Assembly: GCF_008632955.1 (NCBI RefSeq)
Contig: NZ_CP043960.1
Coordinates: 344,251 to 408,250, forward strand
Length of the DNA: 64,000 nt
Origin: Streptomyces tendae
GTDB taxonomy: Bacteria > Actinomycetota > Actinomycetes > Streptomycetales > Streptomycetaceae
Direction: 5' to 3'
In this document: positions 9,316 through 18,175 of the stretch, piece after piece
Numbering within the stretch: the first letter of the stretch is position 1
Layout of the letters: every line of letters begins with the position of its first letter
The notes under the pieces: model-generated
Told to the model about the DNA's origin: nothing
Seen by the model: only the letters and a program-made list of their open reading frames with translations
Databases searched by the model: none
Made by a program: the position numbers and the translations under genes

Positions 9316-9326
9316 TCGTCAGACCA
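9316..9326. promoter_or_regulatory. FCD-GntR-type operator, site 2
   Basis: TCGTCAGACCA lies about 48 bp upstream of the GntR gene start and matches site 1 (TGGTCTGACCA) at 9 of 11 positions. The position suggests autoregulation of the repressor. Confidence 0.4.
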
Positions 9327-9373
9327 GCAGAACACCGTTTGTGCTAGACGATCGAAGCTCACCAAGGAGGGTC

Positions 9374-10105
9374 ATGACCGCCGATCGGCGAGACCTCGCT
9401 CCCATGCGTCCAGTCGATCGCAAACCTCTCTACGAGCAGGTCAGTGATCGTCTCCGGGAATTCATCGACGTCTATCAACTGCAACCCGGCGACCGGTTGA
9501 TGAGCGAGCGGGAACTTGCCCAGCAGCTGAACGTGGGACGGTCCTCAATCCGGGAGGCGATTACCGCACTGCGTGCCCGCGGCATGGTGGAAGTCCGGCA
9601 CGGCGACGGCATCTACCTGCTGGAACGCTCCGACGACCTGCTCGACTCCCTGGCCGCCGAGCTGGTGCAGACCCACCTCGATCACCCGGCGATCTGGGAG
9701 ACACGTCAGGCCCTGGAGACGCAGTGCGCGAGACTCGCGGCGACCCGGGCCTCAAACGACGACATCGCGGAACTGCGGGGCGCGATAGTTCAGATGCAGG
9801 CCGAGATCGACAGCGGTGGCGCAGGACTGGCGGGAGACCGGCGGTTCCATGCCGGCGTCGCCCGTGCCTCACACAACCCGATCCTGATCCGGCTGCTGGA
9901 GAGCATGCGCAAGGCCCTGGACCGGACCTCGGAGACGTCGCTGACCCGTGCCGGTCAACCTACAAGGTCACTGCGTGACCATCGGGCGATCATCGACGCC
10001 ATCGAGGCCCGCAATCCGACAGAAGCCGCGGAAGAGATGTTGCGGCACCTGGTCACTACCACCGACGCCCTCATTGAAGACGGGCAGCTTCGGCCTGCGG
10101 ACTGA
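9374..10105 (+). CDS. GntR-family repressor, FadR/FCD subfamily
   Basis: A 243-residue regulator. It has an N-terminal winged helix (LYEQVSDRLREFI, GDRLMSERELAQQL, GRSSIREAITALRARGMV) and a C-terminal all-helical FCD ligand domain with candidate metal/ligand residues (ETRQALE, DRRFHAGVA, DHRAIIDAIE). The ATG at 9374 is preceded by AAGGAGG (9364-9370). It closes the ligase/nitrilase/amidotransferase operon, and GntR-type palindromes lie both at the operon promoter and before this gene. It therefore probably represses the operon until the pathway substrate or an intermediate binds. Confidence 0.88.
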   Translation: MTADRRDLAPMRPVDRKPLYEQVSDRLREFIDVYQLQPGDRLMSERELAQQLNVGRSSIREAITALRARGMVEVRHGDGIYLLERSDDLLDSLAAELVQTHLDHPAIWETRQALETQCARLAATRASNDDIAELRGAIVQMQAEIDSGGAGLAGDRRFHAGVARASHNPILIRLLESMRKALDRTSETSLTRAGQPTRSLRDHRAIIDAIEARNPTEAAEEMLRHLVTTTDALIEDGQLRPAD

Positions 10106-10150
10106 GCGTGCGCAAGTCCTCCTGAGCAGGGCCCGCGGCGCTCCCGTCCG

Positions 10151-10814
10151 TCACCTTCCCAGACGGCCGATCTTTTTGGCCAGTTCCTCCAGTTCCGACG
10201 GGGTTCCAGACCAGATGGTGCGCACGTGCTCGGTGACGACCTCGGCGGGCGAGTCCCACCAGGCGATGCGCAGCATGTGGTCGAATGTCCTCGTCGGGCA
10301 GTCGCTTCTTGATCTCCTTCGCGGGATTCCCGCCGACCACGGTGTAGGGGGCCACATCGCTGGTGACCAGGGATCGGGCTCCGATGACCGCGCCGTCACC
10401 GATGGTGACACCGGGCATGATGACCGCCTCCCGTCCTATCCAGACGTCGTTGCCGACAACGATGTCGCCCTTGCTAGGCAGGGAGGGCAGCAGGTCCGCC
10501 GTCTTCTCGAGCCACGATCCGCCGAAGATGAAGAAAGGATATGAGGTGGTGCCACCGGGCATGTGGTAGTCCGTTCCCGGCGACATGATGAACTTCGTGC
10601 CCATCGCCAGACAGCAGAACTTGCCGATGACCAGGCGTTCCGGGCCATACGCATAGAGAACGTTGCTGTCCTCGAAGCCGGCGGCGTTTTCGGTGTCGTT
10701 GTAGTAGGTGAATTCACCGACCTCGATCTTGGGTGACTTGATGAGCGGCTTGAGGAAGACAGTGACGTCCTCGGCCGCCTCGACGAGTCCGGGGCGCCGC
10801 TCGCTCTTGATCAT
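10151..10814 (-). pseudogene. Vat/CatB-type xenobiotic acetyltransferase, frameshifted
   Basis: The first ~180 codons from ATG 10814 encode a left-handed beta-helix acetyltransferase of the streptogramin/chloramphenicol (Vat/CatB) type: FCCLAMGTKFIM, VGNDVWIGREAVIMPGVTIG and VVGGNPAKEIKKR. Near 10284 the frame is lost. The typical C-terminus (DHMLRIAWWD, then the end EELAKKIGRLGR) continues in another frame down to 10151. Removing one base restores the full family sequence of about 220 residues. The family transfers acetyl from acetyl-CoA to antibiotic hydroxyls, but chromosomal members often have unknown substrates. The ORF as read runs on to 10071 with a nonsense tail. Either a pseudogene or a sequencing error. 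Confidence 0.75.
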
Positions 10815-10889
10815 GCCGGGGATACGCGCGTTCGAGGGATCGGGGAACTGTACTGAGAGCCATCCTTGGTGCGTGCGCGGGTGGCCCGC

Positions 10890-12095
10890 TCAGGCCGCGG
10901 CCATGGCCGCCAGGTCGGCGGCCAGCTGTTCTCTGTACTGGGCGATGCGTCCCGCACGGTTTGCGGTGACTGCTCCCACAAGTCGCCCGTCGCGGTAGTA
11001 GGCCACGTCCAAACGCCTTCGCTCCAGGTCGAGTTCATGGGTCCGAGCCTGGTCGGCTTCCATTGGCAGTCCCACGGCCCGGAAGCGGACGCCGTACTGG
11101 CTGGACCAGAACGATGCGACGGGACGGTAGACGGCCGGGGCATGGGGGTTGAGGAGTGTACGTGCCGCCGTTCTCGCCTGTTCCACTGCGTGGCTCCAGT
11201 GGCCGAGATTGAGGAGTCGCGCCGTGTGGGGGTGGGGAAACCGTGTGACGTCCCCGGCGCCGACGATCATGTGATGTGGTCGGCCGTCGGCGCCCACGGC
11301 CCGGGCGTGGGCGTCTGTGACTAGCCCGCGATCCAGTTGGAGGCCCGAGTGCGCGAGCCATTCGGTGCGGGGTGTGGCCCCCAGCGCGAGCACCGCTGTG
11401 TCGGCGCCCACCCGGTGTGTGTCGTTGAGGGTGGCGGAGGTGACACGCGCTTCCCCGTGTAGCGCGGTGAGGGTGGCGAAAGGCAGCAGGGACACACCAG
11501 CAGCGCGGTGGAGTTCCGCGATGAAGGAGGCCGCGTCCTCACCCATCGGGCGGTGCAGGGGTGCCGGCCCTGAGTATGCGAGGACCACGTCGTGCCCCAG
11601 CTCGCGTGCCGTCGCTGCGGCTTCGCTGCCGATGAATCCGCCTCCGACGACGAGGATCCGGCGCCGCGCACTGCGGAGGTCGTGCCGTAGCGCCGTCGCG
11701 TCGTCGAGCGTCCGGATGGTGTGCACACCTGCAGCCGGACGCCGAGCGGGCCAGGAACGGGCTCCGGCACCGGTGGCGATGACGAGACCGTCATACGGGA
11801 TGACCTGGCCGTCCTCCAAGAGCACCGTGCGTTCACGGGGCTCGAGGTGGAGTGCTCGCCGGCCGTAAAGCTCCGTCAGCCTAAGATCATCTGTGTTTGC
11901 CAAGGCCAGCGCCGCGTGGCCAACGTCTGACGTGAGGAATTCCTTCGACAGCGGCGGTCTGTCATAGGGGCTATAGGGTTCCTCGCCGACCAGGGTGATC
12001 GGTCCTGTGTGTCCTTCGTCCCGCAGGGCCCGCGCCGCGTTGAGCCCGGCGAGCGAGGCGCCGACGATGACGACGCGCGTGGAGTGCGTGTTCAC
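10890..12095 (-). CDS. NAD(P)H-dependent ferredoxin reductase (FAD)
   Basis: A 401-residue FAD/NAD(P)-binding oxidoreductase of the rubredoxin/putidaredoxin reductase type. It shows an N-terminal FAD dinucleotide fold (VVIVGASLAGLNAA), a second NAD(P) fold (LVVGGGFIGSEAA), ATGAGARSWP and the C-terminal FAD contact GAGDVTRFP. The GTG start at 12095 overlaps the ferredoxin stop (GTGA). It should pass electrons from NAD(P)H to the upstream-encoded 3Fe-4S ferredoxin and on to an oxygenase. No intact oxygenase lies in this operon; two broken Rieske genes occur elsewhere in the window. Confidence 0.85.
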   Translation of the reverse strand: MNTHSTRVVIVGASLAGLNAARALRDEGHTGPITLVGEEPYSPYDRPPLSKEFLTSDVGHAALALANTDDLRLTELYGRRALHLEPRERTVLLEDGQVIPYDGLVIATGAGARSWPARRPAAGVHTIRTLDDATALRHDLRSARRRILVVGGGFIGSEAAATARELGHDVVLAYSGPAPLHRPMGEDAASFIAELHRAAGVSLLPFATLTALHGEARVTSATLNDTHRVGADTAVLALGATPRTEWLAHSGLQLDRGLVTDAHARAVGADGRPHHMIVGAGDVTRFPHPHTARLLNLGHWSHAVEQARTAARTLLNPHAPAVYRPVASFWSSQYGVRFRAVGLPMEADQARTHELDLERRRLDVAYYRDGRLVGAVTANRAGRIAQYREQLAADLAAMAAA

Positions 12096-12349
12096 CGCGA
12101 GGACTCGGAGCCCTCGGCGGGGGCGTCGCCCTCGGTGCCGTGTTCGATACGGATCGCCCGAACGGGACACGCGGCCGCAGCGGCGACGACCCTTTTGTAC
12201 TGGGAGACGTCGGGATTCGGCTCATAGACGAGGATGTCGTCGTCGTCGAAGGCGAACACCTGGGGCGCGGCGAAGACACACTGACCGTGGCTCTCGCACA
12301 GGTTCATGTCGACGGTCACTTTGAGACCAGTGACGGGGCGCTCAGTCAT
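12092..12349 (-). CDS. 3Fe-4S ferredoxin
   Basis: An 85-residue soluble ferredoxin with Cys18, Cys24 (CESHGQC, histidine in place of the usual central cysteine) and Cys61 in ACPVRAI. This is the pattern of actinobacterial 3Fe-4S ferredoxins that serve cytochrome P450s. It is very acidic, as expected for an electron carrier. It overlaps both neighbours by 4 bp, in the order PPOX protein, ferredoxin, reductase. Confidence 0.88.
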   Translation of the reverse strand: MTERPVTGLKVTVDMNLCESHGQCVFAAPQVFAFDDDDILVYEPNPDVSQYKRVVAAAAACPVRAIRIEHGTEGDAPAEGSESSR

Positions 12350-13260
12350 GTGCTTGCTCCTTCATGTGCGATGGGCGGGTTGAACCGGGAGAACTGGGGA
12401 GCGGTCCAACGCAGCGGGGAGGCGTTGTTGACGCGCACGAGGCGCTCGACGGTGAAGTCGACGACCCGCTGTGCCCCCGGAAGAGCGGCTGCGTGGTCCG
12501 GGTCCCAGTCCACCGCTGCCGTGCCCGTGAGGTGCAGGAGAGTGCCCGTGGTCCAGTCGGGGATCATCAGACCTGCGCGGGGATTGACTTCGAGGTTTCC
12601 GAAGGTGTTGAACATGGAGTTGCCGACGTAGTCGGGCCAGCGCAGAAGCCGGGGTCCGCGGACTTGGAGGAAGCCCGGGTTGCCTCCGCGATGGGAGGCA
12701 TCGGCGTTGCCGTCCAGGTCTGTCGTGGCGATGAAGAAGGTGTCCGTACTGTCGACGAGCGCGATGTCCTCTTCGGCGAGCGCGCCTGCTTCCCGTGGGT
12801 CGTCGGGGGTGGTGGGATGCCATTGCGGCACCCTCTTCTGGATGTACTTTGGGCAGTTCGCGTAGATCTGCTCCAGTGTGATCTCCAGTCCGTCGCGGGT
12901 GGGACGAGCGGTGCCGTTCATTCGCATGCGCCGCCGTGTATCGGGTTCGATGGCGATCATGCCGAGGCGGGTCGGTTCGGCGAGGGTGCGGTACAGGGGG
13001 TCACCGGGGGACAGCGCGGCTGCGACGCTCAGGGTGGACGGTCCGGTGACGGTGATGAACCCGGGCTCGCCAGCCAGGAGGGAGGACCAGACCTCGCCGC
13101 GGCTGTCGGCCGCACCGATGACGAGCATCGGCTGCTCCTCAATGAAGTCCGCGGCCAAGTCGGGGATCTCGGTCATGATCGCGCCGGAAACCGCCTCGGC
13201 CATCTTTGTCAGACCGGCTCTCTCCTGCACCACCAGTTCTCCGCGGTGATACGGCTTCAT
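12346..13260 (-). CDS. Pyridoxamine-phosphate-oxidase-like flavoprotein (PPOX class)
   Basis: A 304-residue protein with the split-barrel flavin-binding fold in two copies. Recognisable segments are GEVWSSLLAGEPGF, LGMIAIEP, FFIATTDLDGNADASHRGG and GNSMFNTFGNLEVNPRAG. Fusions of such proteins with ferredoxin/reductase modules are known, and here the partners are adjacent genes. The overlap with the ferredoxin start (ATGA) implies coupling, so the PPOX protein is probably the terminal oxidoreductase or an accessory of the electron chain. The substrate is unknown. First gene of the operon. Confidence 0.75.
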   Translation of the reverse strand: MKPYHRGELVVQERAGLTKMAEAVSGAIMTEIPDLAADFIEEQPMLVIGAADSRGEVWSSLLAGEPGFITVTGPSTLSVAAALSPGDPLYRTLAEPTRLGMIAIEPDTRRRMRMNGTARPTRDGLEITLEQIYANCPKYIQKRVPQWHPTTPDDPREAGALAEEDIALVDSTDTFFIATTDLDGNADASHRGGNPGFLQVRGPRLLRWPDYVGNSMFNTFGNLEVNPRAGLMIPDWTTGTLLHLTGTAAVDWDPDHAAALPGAQRVVDFTVERLVRVNNASPLRWTAPQFSRFNPPIAHEGAST

Positions 13261-13464
13261 GTCTGCTCCTCACGATCTCGATGTGTCCGCGCTGTTTGAA
13301 TGCGATGGCCCTCTCCCGCTACCTGGATGGCCCCGGAACGTGATCCCGTTGGGTCTCGAGCTGAGAGCAGGAGCTCACCCACGTGGCAGTGGTCCACTGG
13401 GCCGGGAGGCCCAACACCGGCTAGACCGAGTCAGCGGTAAGACCTCCCGGCGTCATGGCCCGTC

Positions 13465-13929
13465 TTAGAAGAAGCCGCAGGTCGGCTCCTGGCCGGTCGG
13501 CGCGGGTGCACCGTCCGCGCCGGTGGGTACGTAGACCTCCAGACGGAGGCCGTCGGGGTCCTTGAAGAAGATGCCACCCGAGGCGGCGCCCTCGGCGTGC
13601 GCCACGACACCGTCGTAGACGAACTCCGTGTTCAGCTCACGCAGGACAGCCTCGGTCGCGGCGATCTCGTCGAGGGTGTCCACCTGGAAGGAGAGGTGGT
13701 GAAGGCCTGCGGTGGCCGTGGCGAAACCTTCCTGGCTCTGCTGCCACAGGGCCACGACGATCTCACCGTCGCGGCCGAGGAAGGCCCAGCGTCGGCTGTC
13801 GTCCTTGCCTTCAGCAAGGGTCTCGAAACCGAACACCCGTGCGTAGAACGGGAGCGACCGGTTGAGGTCGGTGACACTGAGGCCGACGTGACCCGTCTTG
13901 AGGGTGGCGGGGTGGAAAGAGGTAGTCAT
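13465..13929 (-). CDS. VOC-family (glyoxalase/dioxygenase-like) protein
   Basis: A 154-residue protein with two betaalphabetabetabeta modules: KTGHVGLSVTDLNRSLPFY and, in the second half, GLHHLSFQVD and FFKDPDGLRLEVYVP. Conserved His and Glu residues in these segments are the usual metal ligands. Start ATG 13929 is preceded by GGAAGG. It is transcribed away from the CGNR regulator across a palindromic intergenic region, so it is the probable target of that regulator. Glyoxalase, dioxygenase or resistance roles cannot be separated by sequence alone. Confidence 0.8.
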   Translation of the reverse strand: MTTSFHPATLKTGHVGLSVTDLNRSLPFYARVFGFETLAEGKDDSRRWAFLGRDGEIVVALWQQSQEGFATATAGLHHLSFQVDTLDEIAATEAVLRELNTEFVYDGVVAHAEGAASGGIFFKDPDGLRLEVYVPTGADGAPAPTGQEPTCGFF

Positions 13930-13988
13930 CGGGTTCCTTCCAGGAGTGGATGCACAGGACCGGTGGGCGCCAACAGGCGGGTACTCCC

Positions 13989-14055
13989 AACCGGCTAAAT
14001 GAACATTAACGGTTGTCCTCTCACCATGCAACCGCTGAATTTTTTTTAGCCGGTT
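13989..14055. promoter_or_regulatory. Nested inverted repeats between divergent VOC and CGNR genes
   Basis: AACCGGCTAAA (13989-13999) and its exact reverse complement TTTAGCCGGTT (14045-14055) bracket an inner pair CGGTTG (14010-14015) and CAACCG (14029-14034). The position between two divergent starts makes this a likely operator. A related half-site (ACCGGCTAGA) occurs near 13412, upstream of the PPOX operon. Confidence 0.5.
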
Positions 14056-14105
14056 ATGCTTCGATGGTGTGATGGCATGGACCCCGACACGAAAGGGCTC
14101 ACCGC

Positions 14106-14690
14106 ATGCACACTCATCCAGCCCACGCCGCCGACGCGGACCCCCGCCCTCTTCTTGGGGAGCCGTTGCCGCTGGACCTGTTGAACACACGCTGGGTGGA
14201 CAACGACGGCGCCCACGACCTGCTTGAGCGCCCGGGCGGACTGGCGATTTGGCTCTCGTCCGCCGGACTGGCCGACATCGCACCGGACACGCAGGAGACA
14301 CTCGGTGCCCTCCTGGCAACCCGGACCGCGCTGAGCTGGATGGTGGCCAGCGAGGGGTCGGAGCTGGAGCTGGCTCGCGAGATGCTCAACGACACACTCG
14401 GCCACGGCCGCGTGCGACGCCTGCTGGGATCCGCAGGTCCGGAGTCGGTCGTGGAGACGGACACGCCGGGCTGGAACGCGGCATGGCGCACAGCCGACCT
14501 CTATCTGCGCTTGTTGGAGGAGGGGCCCGACCGCATCCGCAAGTGCGCCAACCCCGTGTGTCCTCTGCGCTTCTACGACACGACCAAGAACGGGGGGCGC
14601 CGATGGTGCTCCATGGGAGCCTGCGGCAACCGCGCCAAGGCTCGCCGGCACCACGAGCGCCACCAGAGCACGCCCAGGCAGGCGCGCTGA
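14106..14690 (+). CDS. ABATE/CGNR zinc-finger regulator
   Basis: A 194-residue protein: an N-terminal ABATE-type domain (LPLDLLNTRW...) and a C-terminal CGNR zinc finger with four cysteines (KCANPVC, then WCSMGACGNRAKARRHHER). This family acts as stress- or metabolite-responsive transcription regulators in actinobacteria. It is divergent from the VOC gene, and the palindrome between them is the probable binding site. The 234 bp after its stop carry another ACCGGT motif and no supported gene. Confidence 0.85.
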   Translation: MHTHPAHAADADPRPLLGEPLPLDLLNTRWVDNDGAHDLLERPGGLAIWLSSAGLADIAPDTQETLGALLATRTALSWMVASEGSELELAREMLNDTLGHGRVRRLLGSAGPESVVETDTPGWNAAWRTADLYLRLLEEGPDRIRKCANPVCPLRFYDTTKNGGRRWCSMGACGNRAKARRHHERHQSTPRQAR

Positions 14691-14924
14691 CGGCGCACCG
14701 CCCTACGTGCAGCCTTGCCCCCGGAACCCCGGCACCACCTACTCTCCGGCGGCACTCGCTAAACCGGTAAAGAAATTTTCAATGGTCGCTCGATCGGTGA
14801 TCATCGCGCGTCTCGACGACCTGCGCTCAGACAAGGCGCCCCGGCGGCAGTGGGCCCGCTGGCCGAGAACGCCGCAGATGGGCGTGCCAGACCCCGCGTT
14901 TTCGGCATGATCCGCCGGACAGGT

Positions 14925-16340
14925 TAGTAGTGCTTCGTTATGTTCTGGGCTGTCTGTGGCGGGTTCGTGGGCTGGGCAGGGGGCGGCCGCAGGTGGTGCA
15001 GGCACCGGTCCAGGAGCTCAGTAGGTCCTGGAGGAGGTGGAGGACCTGGTAGAGGGTCAGGCCGGTGTGCGGGCTTTTGGGTCGAGCCGCCGGAGGGTGA
15101 GGAATGCCTGGGCGGCGGTGACGAGGGTGACGTGGTGGTGCCAGCCGCGCCAGGTGGGGCCCTCGAAGTGGTCCAGTCCCAGGCCGTGCTTGCGTTCGCG
15201 GTAGTCGTGTTCGATCCGCCAGCGGCTCTTCGCCCACCGCACCAGGTCCGCGACCGGTGTGACGACGGGCAGATTGATATCCAGTAACCGGTCGGGCTGT
15301 CCTGGTCCTCGGGCCATTCGGTCAGGAGTGTCTGGGTGTGCAGGACGCCGTACCACCGGCTGCGGCCGCCGCCTCTGCGCCGCAGCCATGGACTGCGTGC
15401 CCGCGGGCCGGACGGTCAGGACCGCGAACCGTGAGATCATTGCGCCTTTGCTGCCCTGGCGCCAGGTCACCTCGGTGAACCGGCCGGCACCGGCCTCGGC
15501 TGCGAGGGCGGAGACGGCTCGCGGTGGGGTCCGGTAGCGGGGCAGCGTCGGTGGGCCGAGCCCGCCGTAAGCGCGGTTGGTGCGGCTCGGCGTCCTCCGG
15601 GTGGGCGACTTCCTTCCCGGTCAGGGCAAGCACGTAGGTCAGCCCTCGCTCCTCGAGACCGATCCGGAAGGGCGTGCTGACGCCGTAGCCGGCATCGGCG
15701 ACCACGACCGGCGCCTTCAACTGCCAGTCGGTGAGGGTGTCGAGCAGGCCGAGCGCGAGCCGCCATTTTTCCTGGTGGACGACGTCGTTGGGGACTCCCG
15801 CCCTGCGGCATCGGTCCGGCTTGTCCGTCCACTCCCGCGGCAGATACCACTCCCAGTGCAACGGGCAGGACGCAGCGTCGGTGACGGCGTAGACGCTGAC
15901 CGCGACCTGGCAGTTCGCCCGTGTGCCAACGGCTCCGCAGTACTGGCGTGCAACGCCGACCGACGCTCTGCCGCGCTTGGGGAACGACACATCGTCGATC
16001 ACCCACACCTCGGGCGTGATCACCTCGGTCAGCCGCTCGGCGATCCGCCGCCGCACCGGCAGCGGATCCCATGGTGACTGGTTCACGAACTGCTGCAGGG
16101 CCTGCATGTTCCCGTCCGGCAGACGCTCCGCCATCGGCTGGACCGACTTGCGCCGGCCGTCCAGCATCAGACCACGCACATAACACGCACCCCACCGCCG
16201 CTGATCCCGCCGCGGCAACGAGGCAAACACATCGGCAGCGAACCCCGCCAACTCACCCCGGAGCCGTTCCACCTCCCCAACTTCACCTGGAAGACTGCCC
16301 ACCACCAACCGAGATCACTCAACGTAACGAAGCACCACTA
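14925..16340 (-). mobile_element. IS701-family insertion sequence, decayed
   Basis: Terminal inverted repeats are visible: TAGTAGTGCTTCGTTATGTT at 14925 and, as its reverse complement, TAGTGGTGCTTCGTTACGTT ending at 16340 (18 of 20 bases match). The DDE transposase lies on the minus strand from about 16308 to 15057. Its N-terminal two-thirds is one frame (VWVIDDVSFPKRG, VVVADAGYG). It then shifts frame near 15540 and again near 15330, and the C-terminal catalytic part (WRIEHDYRERKHGLGLDHFE) is in a third register. The element is therefore inactive unless the shifts are sequencing errors. Its right end abuts the next GntR gene. Confidence 0.85.
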
Positions 16341-17063
16341 GGGGTGAGGCAGTGCGCTGAGGATGTGCCGGGTGGATTCGTTGTGGTAGTACGCCGCCAG
16401 AGCGGCCCTTCCAGCATCCCGGTCCCGCATCGCCGCGAGGATTCCGGCGTGTTGCTCATTCGACACTCTGAGTGCCTCCCCGGGGCGGCGGATGAGCCGG
16501 ACCAGCCGGGTAAGCTCCACCTGGGCGCGGGCCACCTCGTCGATCAAGGGGCCACTCCCGGTGATTTCTGCGATCTTGATATGGAAGCGCACGTCGAGAC
16601 GCCGGTAATCATCTGCTTCTTCCGCTTCGTCCATCCTGGCGATGAGCGTGTCGAGTTCGTCGAGATCCGCTTCACCGGCTCGGGTGGCGGCCAGCATGGT
16701 GGCACCCATGTCGAGCGATGCGCGCAGGTCCAGCCGCCCCGTCCAGTCGTCCGGCAGGACGGGGCGCTCACCCCCCAAGCCCTCACTCACGAAGGTGCCG
16801 CCCCCTCTGCCCGGACGGGCATGGATGCGACCGGTCTCCTGCAGGGCAGCCAGCGCTCGCCGCAATGTGGCCCGGGAGACCCCCAACCGGGCGGCGAGTT
16901 CGCGCTCCGGTGGGAGTTGCGATCCCGGCAGCAGGAGTCCCAGGGTGATCGAGTTACTCAGCCGCTCTACCGTCTCCTCAAAGGCGGTGGCAGGCGTGAT
17001 GGGTCTGAGCGCATGGTTCTCCGACCAGAGGTCCGTCGCGCGTGGCGTCCCGGCATGTGTCAT
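16338..17063 (-). CDS. GntR-family regulator (FCD subfamily), 3' end set by IS701
   Basis: A 241-residue FadR-like repressor: winged helix (LPPERELAARLGVSRATLRR, LQETGRIHARPGRGGGTFV) and FCD domain (DYRRLDVRFHIKIAEITGS). Start ATG 17063 is preceded by GAAGGAA. Its TAG stop (16338-16340) is the last three bases of the adjacent IS701 end, so the insertion truncated or replaced the native C-terminus, probably by only a few residues since the FCD helices are all present. It is divergent from the anti-sigma-like gene. The target is unknown. Confidence 0.8.
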   Translation of the reverse strand: MTHAGTPRATDLWSENHALRPITPATAFEETVERLSNSITLGLLLPGSQLPPERELAARLGVSRATLRRALAALQETGRIHARPGRGGGTFVSEGLGGERPVLPDDWTGRLDLRASLDMGATMLAATRAGEADLDELDTLIARMDEAEEADDYRRLDVRFHIKIAEITGSGPLIDEVARAQVELTRLVRLIRRPGEALRVSNEQHAGILAAMRDRDAGRAALAAYYHNESTRHILSALPHP

Positions 17064-17158
17064 GGTTCCTTCTCTTCCAGCCGAACCGATCATGATGTCC
17101 GTTAAGGTACGTTTAGCGCACCATTGACATATTATCTTCGCACGTGGAGGATAAAGGT

Positions 17159-17698
17159 ATGGCAACCAGTCCAAAACGCGTGGAGGGTCGAACGATGCCT
17201 TTGCCAGCACGACGATGTACGGCAGCAGGTAGCCTGCGTGTCTCGCACTCTGAGAGGGGAGACGGGAGCCTCTGCGCGGAACGACGCCACGGACACAGGC
17301 TACGGATGCTGTGGGCTCTCCTGTGCCACTCACGCCTCGACGTCCAGATCCAACCGGACGACTTCGCCGCCGTGCACACCGCGCGCCGGGCGGTGACCCA
17401 GCATGCGTTGCACTGGGGTCTGACGCCGGTCAGCGACGACGCGACCTTGCTCGTGTCCGAGCTGGTCACCAATGCTCTTGAACACTCGATGGGGCCCGCG
17501 TCGCTGGCTGTGACACCGCTGAAGTGCGGTGTGAGGGTGGAAGTCTGTGACGCGCTTACATCCGTGCCGGTTCGCCGACGCGAGAACTCGGAAGCCACCT
17601 CCGGGCGGGGACTGCTGCTGGTCGAAGCCCTCGCCAATTCGTGGGGTGTTGAGACACGCGAAACCGGCAAACGAGTCTGGTTCGAGATCTACGCTTAG
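17159..17698 (+). CDS. Anti-sigma-factor-like ATPase (HATPase_c_2)
   Basis: About 179 residues. The C-terminal ~120 residues form a GHKL ATPase of the RsbW/SpoIIAB type common in Streptomyces: N-box LVSELVTNALEHS, then VEVCDALTSVP, and the G-box SGRGLLLVEALANSWGV. Such proteins bind or phosphorylate anti-anti-sigma factors. The N-terminal ~60 residues are Arg-rich and unlike the family. The start is uncertain: ATG 17159 has GGAGG at 17146-17150, and ATG 17195 also has a GGAGGG site. Confidence 0.75.
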   Translation: MATSPKRVEGRTMPLPARRCTAAGSLRVSHSERGDGSLCAERRHGHRLRMLWALLCHSRLDVQIQPDDFAAVHTARRAVTQHALHWGLTPVSDDATLLVSELVTNALEHSMGPASLAVTPLKCGVRVEVCDALTSVPVRRRENSEATSGRGLLLVEALANSWGVETRETGKRVWFEIYA

Positions 17699-17894
17699 AC
17701 TGACGGGCAATGGAGCCGCGTCGCCCTCTCGCCGCACCTCCGCCCACCGCCACGAGTGCATCCGGGACCATGCTCCTGCTTCCTGCCCCGGCTGTCCGAA
17801 TGGTGTGTCCGACGGACCAGAAGGACCTGGGCCCTATTACGGGTGGGCCGAAGGAGCGCGTGGGTGCTGACTCCCGCGCGTTCTAGTGCTATGA

Positions 17895-18175
17895 CCGGGA
17901 ACGTTTGCCGGGTTGCTCGACACCGAGACGTTCAAGCTGTCCACGGACCCGTACTTCGTCGACAAGGTCCACGACGTCGTCGGCCTCTATCGAGCGCGCT
18001 CTGGTGTTCTGCGTCGACGAAAAGTCGCAGATTCAGGCTCTGGACCGCTCCCAGCCGGTGCTGCCGATGATGCCTGGGGTCTCGCAGCGGATCATTCACG
18101 ACTACGTGCGCGCCGGCACCCCCACCCGGTTCGCCGTCCTTTTGAGGGTCATGTTGAGGAAGTCGCCATACTAAG
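17895..18175 (+). pseudogene. IS630-family transposase fragment
   Basis: Two frames together give a middle segment of an IS630-type transposase: FKLSTDPYFVDKVHDVVGLY, then after a shift near 17990 ERALVFCVDEKSQIQALDRS and HDYVRAGTPTRFA. VDEKSQIQALDR is the catalytic-Asp region. Both ends of the gene are missing. Confidence 0.75.

Noticed and set aside
15057..16308. Programmed frameshifting in the IS701 transposase
   Set aside because: Two separate register changes are needed and no slippery heptamer with a downstream stem was seen at either, so decay or sequencing error is simpler.
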